The notes below the pieces were generated by a model that did not search any database, was not told the DNA's origin, and saw only the letters and a list, made by a program, of their open reading frames with translations. A stretch of 64,000 nucleotides of DNA from Thiohalocapsa sp. (GTDB lineage Bacteria > Pseudomonadota > Gammaproteobacteria > Chromatiales > Chromatiaceae). The first letter of the stretch is position 1, and the number at the start of each line of letters is the position of its first letter. The stretch covers positions 37,913 through 101,912 of the forward strand of contig JANQFX010000112.1 in the NCBI GenBank assembly GCA_028277725.1, written 5' to 3'. Below, piece after piece: positions 56,721 to 64,000 of this stretch. Both the position numbers and the translations under genes were made by a program.

Positions 56721-59017
56721 GCAGACGCAGGTCCCCGTCGGGCGGAGGGCAAGGCGGTCCCCGCGTGCGCCGGCTCTGGGCGCACCCCGGTGTGGTCGGC
56801 GTCGGGCTGTTGCTGCTCGCACTGTTGGTGGCGTTGCACCTGATGAGTAACGCGGTGCAGAACTCCGATGCCCTGAGCCGCGCCTTCGTGCCGCTGTTGG
56901 TGGTTGCGTCCCTCGGCCTCCTGACCCTGGTCTTGATGGTCGGCTTCAACGTTGCTCGGCTTGTGCAACAGCGCCGCAGGGGCGCGCCGGGGTCGCGGTT
57001 GACCGCGCGCATCGTGATGCTCTTCGCGCTGATCTCGCTGCTGCCCGTGGGCGTCGTCTACTACTACTCACTCGGTTTCCTGCTGCGCGGTATCGACAGC
57101 TGGTTCGATGTCGAGATCGACACCGCCATGGCGGATGCGCTGGAGCTGAATCAGGCCTCGTTGGATCTCAACCAGCGGGTGCTGCTCAAGTACAGCCAGC
57201 AGATCCTGGACGGCATCGAGGACCGCTCCGCCACGGCGTTGACCTTGACGCTGGATGAACTGCGCCGCCAGGCGGGCGCACTGGAACTGACTATCTTCGA
57301 GCCCAACGGCCAGGTCTCCAGCACCGCGATCGACGACCCGACGCAACTGGTGCCCGACCACCCGGGTCGCGAGGTGTTCCAGGGCGTGCGCATGGGCGTC
57401 GACTACGTCGCGCTTGAGCCGGGCGCGGACGGCGGGCTGGTCGTGCGCACGCTGGTCAATGATTCACGCGGCCGGCGCATGATGATGCAGGCCATCTTCC
57501 CGACCTCGGCGCGTATCGGCGAGCTCGCCTCCGGTCTGGAGAACGCCTACAACCGCTACACCGAGCTGGCATACCTGCGGCAATCCTTGAAGTTCAGTTT
57601 TTCTCTGACCCTATCGCTCGTGTTGCTGTTCGGCCTGCTGGCGGCCGTGCTCGCCGCCCTCGTCATGGCGCAGCGCTTGGTTCAGCCCGTCGCCGACATC
57701 GCACGCGGTACCCGAGCCGTAGCCGACGGCGACTACGAGCAACGTCTGCCACTGCCCTCCCAGGACGACGAACTGGCCTTCCTGGTCGCCTCGTTCAACG
57801 CCATGACGCGCCGCGTCGCCCAAGCGCGGGACCAGGCGGCCCGCAGCCAGCGCGCGGCGGAGGAGCAGCGCGGCTACCTCGAGACCGTACTGGGACGCCT
57901 GTCGAGCGGCGTCATCGCGTTCGACCGGGAGCTCCGGCTCATGACCGTCAATCCCGCGGCGCGACAGATCCTGCGGCTGCCGGAGTACCAGGAGGAGGGC
58001 ATCGCGCTCTCGGCCCTGGAGCAGTCCCACCCCAGGCTGCTGCATTGGAGCGAGACCGTGCGTCGGCAACTCGACGCCGGCACCGAATGGCGCGAGGAGG
58101 TGACCTTGATCGGGCCGGACGGCCGCCAGGTGTTGATGTGCCGCGGCAGCCCGCTGCCCGACGCGGCCGACGGGCGCACGGGGCATGTCGTCGTGTTCGA
58201 CGACATCACCACCCTGATCCGCGCCCAGCGCGACGCTGCCTGGGGCGAGGTGGCTCGGCGCCTGGCTCATGAGATCAAGAATCCGCTGACGCCCATACAG
58301 CTCTCCGCCGAGCGTCTGCGCCGAAAGCTCCTCGGCAGTGTACCGGAGGCGGAGGCCCGCATCGTCGACCGGGCCACCCACACCATCGGCCAGCAGGTGC
58401 AGGCCATGAAAGCGATGGTGGACGACTTCGCCAACTACGCGCGCACTCCGCAGATGCAGGAGGAGCCCTTCGCGTTGGACACGCTGATCGGCGAGGTGCT
58501 CGAGCTCTATCGGGCCAGCAAGGTCCGCGTGGCGGCCGACCTCGGCGCGACCGATGCGAAGATCCGCGGCGACTCCAAACGCCTGCGACAGGTGGTGCAC
58601 AACCTACTCAAGAACGCCATAGAAACGCTGGACGGGCGTGAAGATGGTCGGGTGCGCGTCTGCACTCAATACGCCTTCAGCGACGAGACGCCCTCCGTCG
58701 AAATCAGCATCGAGGACAACGGGGGCGGTATCAGTCCGGGGTTGATGGACCGCCTCTTCGAGCCTTATGTCACCTCCAAGGCCAAGGGAACGGGCCTAGG
58801 ACTCGCCATCGTCAAGAAGATTATTGAGGAACACGGCGGTATGATCTCGGCGGAGAATACGGCGCATGGGGCGCGCTTCACGGCGCGGCTACCCGTATGG
58901 CGCGAGACGACAGGCTTGTCCGTGCCGGATTCGGTCCCGAACGCGGCGCCAAATGCAGTCCGCGAGCGCGGCCCCCAGACTCGGCCTCCACATTCGCCCC
59001 GAGACCGCTCCGGCTGA
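56702..59017 (+). CDS. NtrY-like sensor histidine kinase
   Basis: 771 residues from ATG 56702. Three to four membrane segments and a periplasmic loop in the first 320 residues, then a HAMP region ([27 protein letters not shown]), a PAS domain ([28 protein letters not shown]), the H-box with phospho-acceptor His ([21 protein letters not shown]), N-box ([14 protein letters not shown]) and G-boxes ([26 protein letters not shown]). The partner regulator follows 10 bp downstream. In other bacteria NtrYX controls nitrogen, respiratory or envelope genes; the signal here is unknown. Confidence 0.92.
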   Translation: MAADALGRRRSPSGGGQGGPRVRRLWAHPGVVGVGLLLLALLVALHLMSNAVQNSDALSRAFVPLLVVASLGLLTLVLMVGFNVARLVQQRRRGAPGSRLTARIVMLFALISLLPVGVVYYYSLGFLLRGIDSWFDVEIDTAMADALELNQASLDLNQRVLLKYSQQILDGIEDRSATALTLTLDELRRQAGALELTIFEPNGQVSSTAIDDPTQLVPDHPGREVFQGVRMGVDYVALEPGADGGLVVRTLVNDSRGRRMMMQAIFPTSARIGELASGLENAYNRYTELAYLRQSLKFSFSLTLSLVLLFGLLAAVLAALVMAQRLVQPVADIARGTRAVADGDYEQRLPLPSQDDELAFLVASFNAMTRRVAQARDQAARSQRAAEEQRGYLETVLGRLSSGVIAFDRELRLMTVNPAARQILRLPEYQEEGIALSALEQSHPRLLHWSETVRRQLDAGTEWREEVTLIGPDGRQVLMCRGSPLPDAADGRTGHVVVFDDITTLIRAQRDAAWGEVARRLAHEIKNPLTPIQLSAERLRRKLLGSVPEAEARIVDRATHTIGQQVQAMKAMVDDFANYARTPQMQEEPFALDTLIGEVLELYRASKVRVAADLGATDAKIRGDSKRLRQVVHNLLKNAIETLDGREDGRVRVCTQYAFSDETPSVEISIEDNGGGISPGLMDRLFEPYVTSKAKGTGLGLAIVKKIIEEHGGMISAENTAHGARFTARLPVWRETTGLSVPDSVPNAAPNAVRERGPQTRPPHSPRDRSG

Positions 59018-59027
59018 CAGGAGAACC

Positions 59028-60395
59028 ATGAGCGCGACCCATATCCTCGTCGTGGACGACGAGCCAGACATCCGTGACACGGTGCAGGATATCCTCGAAG
59101 ACGAGGGTTTTGCCGTCAGCAGCGCCGAGAACGGCGAATCGGCGCGCCACGCCCTGCGTGATCGGCGCCCGGATCTGATGCTCCTCGACATCTGGATGCC
59201 CGACCTCGACGGCATCAGCCTGCTCAAGGAGTGGAACGAGGACGAGGGCCTGCCCTGTCCCGTGATCATGATGTCCGGGCACGGCAACGTCGAGACCGCC
59301 GTGGAGGCAACCCGGCTCGGGGCCTACGACTTCCTCGAGAAGCCGCTCTCCATGGCCAAGCTCCTGCTCACCGTGGAGCGTGCCCTTGAGGCGGACAAGC
59401 TCGAACGCGAGAACGTCGGTCTGCGCCGGCGTACGCCGCTGGTGCATGAGCCCGCGGGCCGCTCGGCGGCCATGCAACGCCTGCGCGAGCAGGTCAAGCG
59501 CATTGCCCAACATGACACCTGGGTGTTGATTACCGGCGAGCCGGGCAGCGGGCGCGAGACCTTCGCGCGCTTCCTCCACTCGCAGAGCGCCCGTAAGGAG
59601 CGACCCTTCGTCGATCTCGGCGTCTCAGCCATCACCCGCGGCAACGCCGCGCGCGAGTTGTTCGGCAGCGAGGAGGGCGGGCACGTGCACTACGGCAGCC
59701 TGGAGCAGGCCGCCGGCGGCACTCTGTTGCTCGACGAGGTCGCGGACATGGACCTGGAGGCCCAGGGCCAGCTCCTCGGCGCCCTCGACACGGGCTCCTT
59801 CCTGCGCGTCGGCGGCAGCGAGCCGGTGGCCATCGACGTGCGCATCATCGCCGCGACCCAGCGCGACCTGAAGGAAGAGGTCCGCGCCGGAGGCTTCCGC
59901 GAGGACCTGTTCTATCACTTGAACGTGGTCCCGTTACTGGTGCCGCCGCTGCGCGAGCACGCCGAGGACATTCCGGACCTACTCAACTACTACGTCGACT
60001 ACTTCGCCACCCACGAGAAGCTGCCCTACCGGCGCTTCAGCGTCGGCGCACAGAACTTCCTGCGCAACTACAGTTGGCCGGGCAATGTGCGTGAACTCAA
60101 GAACCTGGTGCAACGGGTTCTGATCCTCGGCGCCGGGGACGAGATCGCGCAGACCGAGGTGGAGGCCGCGCTCGGTTCCACGCCGCCGGTGCCGACCCAG
60201 CCGCTGGAGGGGCTGGTGTCCTTCGATCAGCCTCTGCGCGCGGCCCGGGAGCAGTTCGAGAAGGCCTACCTAGAGTATCAGCTGGAAAAGCATGCTGGCA
60301 ACGTAAGCAAGATGGCAAAGGAGGCCGGTATGGAGCGCACCCACCTGTACCGGAAGCTCCGGTCTCTGGGCATAGAGATCAAGGAGCGAAGATGA
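59028..60395 (+). CDS. NtrX-like response regulator with altered P-loop
   Basis: 455 residues from ATG 59028, with CAGGAGA upstream. Receiver domain with phospho-acceptor Asp54 (LLDIWMPD), an AAA+ domain, and a Fis-type C-terminal helix-turn-helix ([24 protein letters not shown]). The Walker A motif reads GEPGSGRE, with Arg176 replacing the nucleotide-binding Lys; Walker B (LLLDEVADM) is intact. The GAFTGA sigma54-contact loop is absent ([12 protein letters not shown]), as is usual in NtrX. It therefore probably acts without sigma54 activation, possibly as a repressor or sigma70-type regulator. Confidence 0.92.
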   Translation: MSATHILVVDDEPDIRDTVQDILEDEGFAVSSAENGESARHALRDRRPDLMLLDIWMPDLDGISLLKEWNEDEGLPCPVIMMSGHGNVETAVEATRLGAYDFLEKPLSMAKLLLTVERALEADKLERENVGLRRRTPLVHEPAGRSAAMQRLREQVKRIAQHDTWVLITGEPGSGRETFARFLHSQSARKERPFVDLGVSAITRGNAARELFGSEEGGHVHYGSLEQAAGGTLLLDEVADMDLEAQGQLLGALDTGSFLRVGGSEPVAIDVRIIAATQRDLKEEVRAGGFREDLFYHLNVVPLLVPPLREHAEDIPDLLNYYVDYFATHEKLPYRRFSVGAQNFLRNYSWPGNVRELKNLVQRVLILGAGDEIAQTEVEAALGSTPPVPTQPLEGLVSFDQPLRAAREQFEKAYLEYQLEKHAGNVSKMAKEAGMERTHLYRKLRSLGIEIKERR

Positions 60396-60486
60396 GTATC
60401 GGGTATCGAGTATCGAGTACCGAGGGGGTGGCGGCAGGTGCTTTCTGCCTCGCCCCTCGCCCCTCGCCCCTCGACACGCTCTTTCA
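60396..60486. repeat. Short tandem repeats between ntrX and trkA
   Basis: Two simple tandem arrays in 90 bp: units of GTATCGA repeated about four times near 60398-60424, and CGCCCCT/CGCCCCTCG repeated three times near 60450-60476. The trkA start follows directly. Slippage-prone; may vary between strains. Confidence 0.65.
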
Positions 60487-61860
60487 ATGAAAATCCTGAT
60501 CCTCGGCGCTGGCCAGGTCGGCACCTCGGTCGCCGCCAACCTGGTCAGCGAGTCCAACGACATCACCGTCGTCGACACCGACGCGCAGCGCCTGCGTGAA
60601 CTCGCCGACCGCTTCGATCTGCGGACCCTCCAGGGCCACGGCGCGCATCCGGACGTGCTCGCGCGCGCCGGCGCCGAGGATGCGGAGATGATCATCGCCG
60701 TCACCAACAGCGACGAGACCAACATGGTCGCCTGCCAGGTGGCCTACACGCTGTTCCATACGCCCACCAAGATCGCCCGGGTGCGAGCGCCGGGGTTCAT
60801 GGAGCAGGAGCAGCTGTTCGGCCCGGAGGCGCTGCCCATCGATGTCCGCATCAGCCCGGAACAGCAGGTCACCGATTACATCCTGCGCCTGATCCAGAAC
60901 CCCGGCACGCTGCAGGTGGCCGATTTCGCCGGCGGGCGGGTTCGGCTGGTGGCGGTGCGCGCTTACTACGGCGGTCCGCTGGTGGGTCACGAGCTGCGCA
61001 CACTCTACGAGCACATGCCGCACATCGACGCGCGCGTGGCCGCCATCTATCGGCGCGACCGGGCGATACAGCCCGAGGGAGATACGGTCATCGACGTCGA
61101 CGACGAGGTCTTCTTCGTCGCCGCGCCGCGCCACATCCGCTCCGTGATGGGTGAGTTGCGACGGCTGGAGAAGCCGTACAAACGGCTCATCTTCGCCGGT
61201 GGTGGCAATATCGGCACCCGGCTGGCGCGCGCCACGGAGCGCAACTTCAGAGTCAAGGTCATTGAGCATGACCTGGATCGCTGCAAGGAAATCGCCGAGT
61301 CCCTGGAGCACACCATCGTGCTGCACGGCGACGCCGCCGACGAGGAACTGCTGCTGGAGGAGAATGTCGAGGATACCGACGTGTTCTGCGCAGTCACCGA
61401 CGACGACGAGGCCAATATCCTGTCCGCGATGCTCGCCAAGCGCCTCGGCGCGCGCAAGGCCATGGCGCTGATCAACCGCACGGCCTACGTGGACCTGGTG
61501 CAGTCTGGCCCCATCGATGTGGCCATTTCTCCCCAGCAAGCCACCATCGGCAGCCTGCTCAAGCATGTGCGCCGCGGGGATGTGGTCATGGTGCAGTCGC
61601 TGCGTCGCGGTGCGGCGGAGGCCATCGAGGCCATCGCCCACGGCGACGCGAGTTCGAGCAAGGTCGTCGGCCGGCCCATCGAGGACATCAACCTGCCCAA
61701 GGGCACCACCATTGGCGCCGTCGTGCGCGGCGACGAGGTACTCATCGCCCACCACGATACGGTGATCCAGCCGGAGGACCACGTGGTCCTGTTTCTGCAG
61801 GACAAGTCACGGGTGTCCGAGGTCGAGAAACTGTTCCAGGTCGGTATCACTTTCTTTTAG
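60487..61860 (+). CDS. trkA: Trk system potassium uptake protein TrkA
   Basis: 457 residues. Cytosolic NAD-binding regulator of Trk potassium channels: two RCK_N domains ([38 protein letters not shown]) each followed by an RCK_C domain ([48 protein letters not shown]). Length and architecture match the family. Located 72 bp upstream of trkH. Confidence 0.96.
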   Translation: MKILILGAGQVGTSVAANLVSESNDITVVDTDAQRLRELADRFDLRTLQGHGAHPDVLARAGAEDAEMIIAVTNSDETNMVACQVAYTLFHTPTKIARVRAPGFMEQEQLFGPEALPIDVRISPEQQVTDYILRLIQNPGTLQVADFAGGRVRLVAVRAYYGGPLVGHELRTLYEHMPHIDARVAAIYRRDRAIQPEGDTVIDVDDEVFFVAAPRHIRSVMGELRRLEKPYKRLIFAGGGNIGTRLARATERNFRVKVIEHDLDRCKEIAESLEHTIVLHGDAADEELLLEENVEDTDVFCAVTDDDEANILSAMLAKRLGARKAMALINRTAYVDLVQSGPIDVAISPQQATIGSLLKHVRRGDVVMVQSLRRGAAEAIEAIAHGDASSSKVVGRPIEDINLPKGTTIGAVVRGDEVLIAHHDTVIQPEDHVVLFLQDKSRVSEVEKLFQVGITFF

Positions 61861-61932
61861 CGCTGCCTCGCCCATGTCCGTCGAACCGTCCGCGTTCATC
61901 GCCACGTCTGCCCCGAGGCCCGATTTCCGTCG

Positions 61933-63387
61933 ATGAAACGACTCGCGACGGTGCAGAAGATCCTCGGCCTGTTGCTGATGATCTTCAGCGTGACCATGCT
62001 GCCGCCGGTGGCCGTGGCGCTGATCTACGGCGACGGCGGCGGAATGCCCTTCATCTATGCCTTCCTGGTCATCCTCGGCACCGGACTGACTATCTGGTTG
62101 CCAGTCGCCAGGACGCGCCAGGACCTGCGAGTCCGCGACGGCTTTCTGGTGGTCGTGCTGTTCTGGGTCGCGTTGGGGCTATCCGGCGCCTTACCGTTCG
62201 TGCTGTCGCCCGAGCCCGATCTATCGGTGACGGACTCGATCTTCGAGTCCCTGTCGGGGCTGACGACGACCGGCGCGACGGTCATTCTCGGTATCGACGA
62301 GCTGCCGCACTCGGTGCTCTGGTATCGTCAGCAGCTGCAGTGGCTCGGGGGCATGGGGATCATCGTCCTGGCCGTCGCCGTGCTGCCGATGTTGGGCGTC
62401 GGCGGCATGCAGCTGTATCGCGCCGAAACCCCGGGGCCGATGAAGGACACGAAACTGACGCCCCGCATCGCCGAGACGGCGAAGGCGCTCTGGTACATCT
62501 ATCTCTCGCTGACCATCGCCTGCGCGCTGGCATACTGGTTAGCCGGTATGTCCGGGTTCGATGCCATCGGCCATGCCTTCAGCACCGTCGCCATCGGCGG
62601 CTTTTCGACCCACGATGCCAGCATCGGCTACTACGACAGCACCCTGATCGAGATGATTGCGGTGGTGTTCATGCTGGTCTCGGGGGTGAATTTCGCGCTC
62701 CACTTCGCAGTGGTGCGACGCTTCGATCCGAGCATCTACACCCAGGACAGCGAGTTCCGCTTCTATCTGTTCCTGCTCGCGCTGACGACGGCCATCGTCA
62801 CCGTCTCACTCTTTCTCACCAACACCTACATCGACTGGGGCGAGTCCTTCACCCAAGGGCTGTTCCAGGTGGTCTCCATCGGCACGACCACCGGCTTCAC
62901 CACGGCTCAGTTCTACTACTGGCCGCCCTTCATCGAGATCATGCTGCTATTCCTCGCCTTCGTCGGCGGCTGTGCGGGGTCGACCGGGGGCGGGATCAAG
63001 GTGATCCGCTTCCTGCTGCTGATCAAACAGGGCCTGCGCGAGATCGGGCGCCTGATCCATCCCAACGCGCAACTGCCGGTTCGCGTCGGGCGCAAGGTCA
63101 TCAACCACCGCATCGTCGATGCGGTCTGGGGGTTCTTCTCGCTCTACGTAGCCGCCTTCGTCATCATGTATCTGGCGCTGGCGGCGACCGGGCTGGACCT
63201 ACTCACGTCCTTCTCGGCGGTGGCGGCCTGCATGAACAACCTCGGTCCCGGGCTCGCCACCGTAGGGGCGCACTACTTCGATATGCACGACCCAGGCATC
63301 TGGATCCTGTGCTTTGCGATGCTGCTCGGCCGGCTTGAGATCTTCACCCTGCTGGTCCTGTTGACCCCCGCGTTCTGGCGTCGCTGA
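61933..63387 (+). CDS. trkH: Trk/Ktr potassium transporter membrane subunit TrkH
   Basis: 484 residues with about ten membrane helices in four pore repeats. Selectivity-filter-like turns: SLSGLTTTGATVI, AFSTVAIGGFSTH, VSIGTTTGFTTAQF, and the last near AACMNNLGPGLATVGAHY. GGCAGSTGGGIKVIR is the characteristic TrkH/TrkG loop. Forms the ion path and works with TrkA, the upstream gene. Confidence 0.96.
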   Translation: MKRLATVQKILGLLLMIFSVTMLPPVAVALIYGDGGGMPFIYAFLVILGTGLTIWLPVARTRQDLRVRDGFLVVVLFWVALGLSGALPFVLSPEPDLSVTDSIFESLSGLTTTGATVILGIDELPHSVLWYRQQLQWLGGMGIIVLAVAVLPMLGVGGMQLYRAETPGPMKDTKLTPRIAETAKALWYIYLSLTIACALAYWLAGMSGFDAIGHAFSTVAIGGFSTHDASIGYYDSTLIEMIAVVFMLVSGVNFALHFAVVRRFDPSIYTQDSEFRFYLFLLALTTAIVTVSLFLTNTYIDWGESFTQGLFQVVSIGTTTGFTTAQFYYWPPFIEIMLLFLAFVGGCAGSTGGGIKVIRFLLLIKQGLREIGRLIHPNAQLPVRVGRKVINHRIVDAVWGFFSLYVAAFVIMYLALAATGLDLLTSFSAVAACMNNLGPGLATVGAHYFDMHDPGIWILCFAMLLGRLEIFTLLVLLTPAFWRR

Positions 63388-63535
63388 ACGCAGCGAGCGC
63401 CGCTTCGTTTCTGCCGCCTTGGTGGATTCGCCCAGGGTGCTGATGTGCCGGCGTCGGCTGCTTCCCCTCGCGTTGAATCGTCCCCAAATCCTATGGGGTA
63501 CAGACACAACGACGATACCCGAGAGTCAGAACAGC

Positions 63536-63865
63536 ATGAGCATTATCGACAACTTGGAGACGTTGCGCGTCAAGGGGCAGGATTCCGCGCTGCTGCGCTA
63601 CAGCCTCGGCAACGAGTACCTGAAGCAGGATCGCCTGGACGAGGCGCTGGAACATCTCGCCGAGGCCGTGCGCATGGACGCCGGCTTCTCCGCCGCCTGG
63701 AAGCTCTACGGCAAGGCCTTGACCGCTGCCGGCCGCGCCGACGAGGCGATAACCGCCTTTGGCCACGGCATCGCGACAGCCGAGCGAAAGGGCGACGTAC
63801 AGGCGGCCAAGGAGATGCGAGTGTTCCGTGCCCGAGCGGAGAAGGGTCTGCAACGGCGCGCCTAG
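63536..63865 (+). CDS. Small tetratricopeptide-repeat protein
   Basis: 109 residues from ATG 63536. Two TPR units can be read (ALLRYSLGNEYLKQDRLDEALEHLAEAVRMDAGF and SAAWKLYGKALTAAGRADEAITAFGHGIATAERKG), followed by a basic helix. No signal or other domain. Small TPR proteins of this shape are scaffolds; the partner is unknown. Follows trkH after about 150 bp. Confidence 0.82.
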   Translation: MSIIDNLETLRVKGQDSALLRYSLGNEYLKQDRLDEALEHLAEAVRMDAGFSAAWKLYGKALTAAGRADEAITAFGHGIATAERKGDVQAAKEMRVFRARAEKGLQRRA

Positions 63866-63903
63866 CGGCGCCGCACGTTCGCCAGGCACGGACTTGGATT
63901 CAA

Positions 63904-64000
63904 CCTAGAAAGAGCAGTTGACCGCTGCGTCGTGCATTTAGGCGCCTGAGTTGCTTGAAGGACAGCAGCAAATCGGGACGCACCCTCAGGGTGAACGGCG
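63904..64000 (+). mobile_element. 237-bp MITE-like repeat, copy D (cut by window end)
   Basis: Starts CCTAGAAAGAGCAGTTGACCG, identical in most positions to the left end of copies B and C, then diverges (ATTTAGGCGCCTGAGTTGCT aligns loosely with copy B). The flank before it is TTCAA. The right end lies outside the window. Confidence 0.75.

Noticed and set aside
60396..60486. CRISPR array
   Set aside because: Units are 7-9 bp without unique spacers; it is a simple tandem repeat.

Overview
The window is about 66% GC, densely packed and bacterial. Gene order and protein types point to a gammaproteobacterium of the Chromatiales (Ectothiorhodospiraceae/Chromatiaceae-like). The evidence is a lysM–dprA–smg–topA–tsaC block divergent from def–fmt–rsmB–DUF4390–ntrY–ntrX–trkA–trkH, together with rnt, grxD, lptF, mlaA and opgH. 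This placement is inferred from content only. No rRNA, tRNA, CRISPR array, prophage or complete insertion sequence was seen.

Layout. 1-1313: surface-polysaccharide-type accessory genes (a cut-off family 2 glycosyltransferase and a phytanoyl-CoA dioxygenase-like protein), then about 800 bp without a convincing gene. 2128-9106: rlmD, a CYTH phosphatase, two solute-binding proteins, a DUF2939 protein, cca and a PH-domain membrane protein. 9429-10492: a gutted terC, a YdcF-type gene and the first copy of a 237-bp mobile repeat. 10594-16034: lptF without lptG, a MerR-type regulator, a yeast-like hisH-hisF fusion and a ClpP-fold lipoprotein. 16081-17623: three consecutive broken genes (a secretin-like tail, GNAT-DUF7931 and roxA). 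17620-24511: an EamA exporter, an OmpA-like protein, purB, grxD, rnt, mlaA and a protein with a PEP-CTERM-like tail. 24785-27425: dnaE2 under a LexA box, with its PHP domain mutilated. 27690-37304: a TerB-like protein, VWA- and DnaJ-type proteins, a TgpA-type transglutaminase, hemB, aroE and others. 37518-43765: opgH, an FkbM methyltransferase, and a compact dehydrogenase / PTPS-like / glycosyltransferase / methyltransferase cluster. 44002-53585 and 53049-63865: the housekeeping blocks named above. A fourth copy of the mobile repeat starts at 63904 and runs off the window.

Two themes stand out. First, a 237-bp non-autonomous element is present in three complete copies and one partial copy. 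Its ends are CCTAGA...TCTAGG, and two copies carry perfect 5-bp target duplications (ATAAT and CTGAG). The ends and the duplication length resemble the IS1380/ISEcp1 family. Two insertions remodelled the 3' ends of genes. Second, at least four genes (terC, roxA, GNAT-DUF7931 and dnaE2) keep both ends but have lost their middles. This is either a deletion-driven decay process or an assembly problem, and it needs read-level confirmation.

The best candidate for an undescribed pathway is the co-directional cluster at 40153-43765. It combines a zinc-less MDR dehydrogenase, a PTPS-fold protein lacking one zinc ligand, a GT4 glycosyltransferase and a methyltransferase, with a perfect 18-bp hairpin between the first two genes. 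A modified, glycosylated pterin-like product is a hypothesis only.
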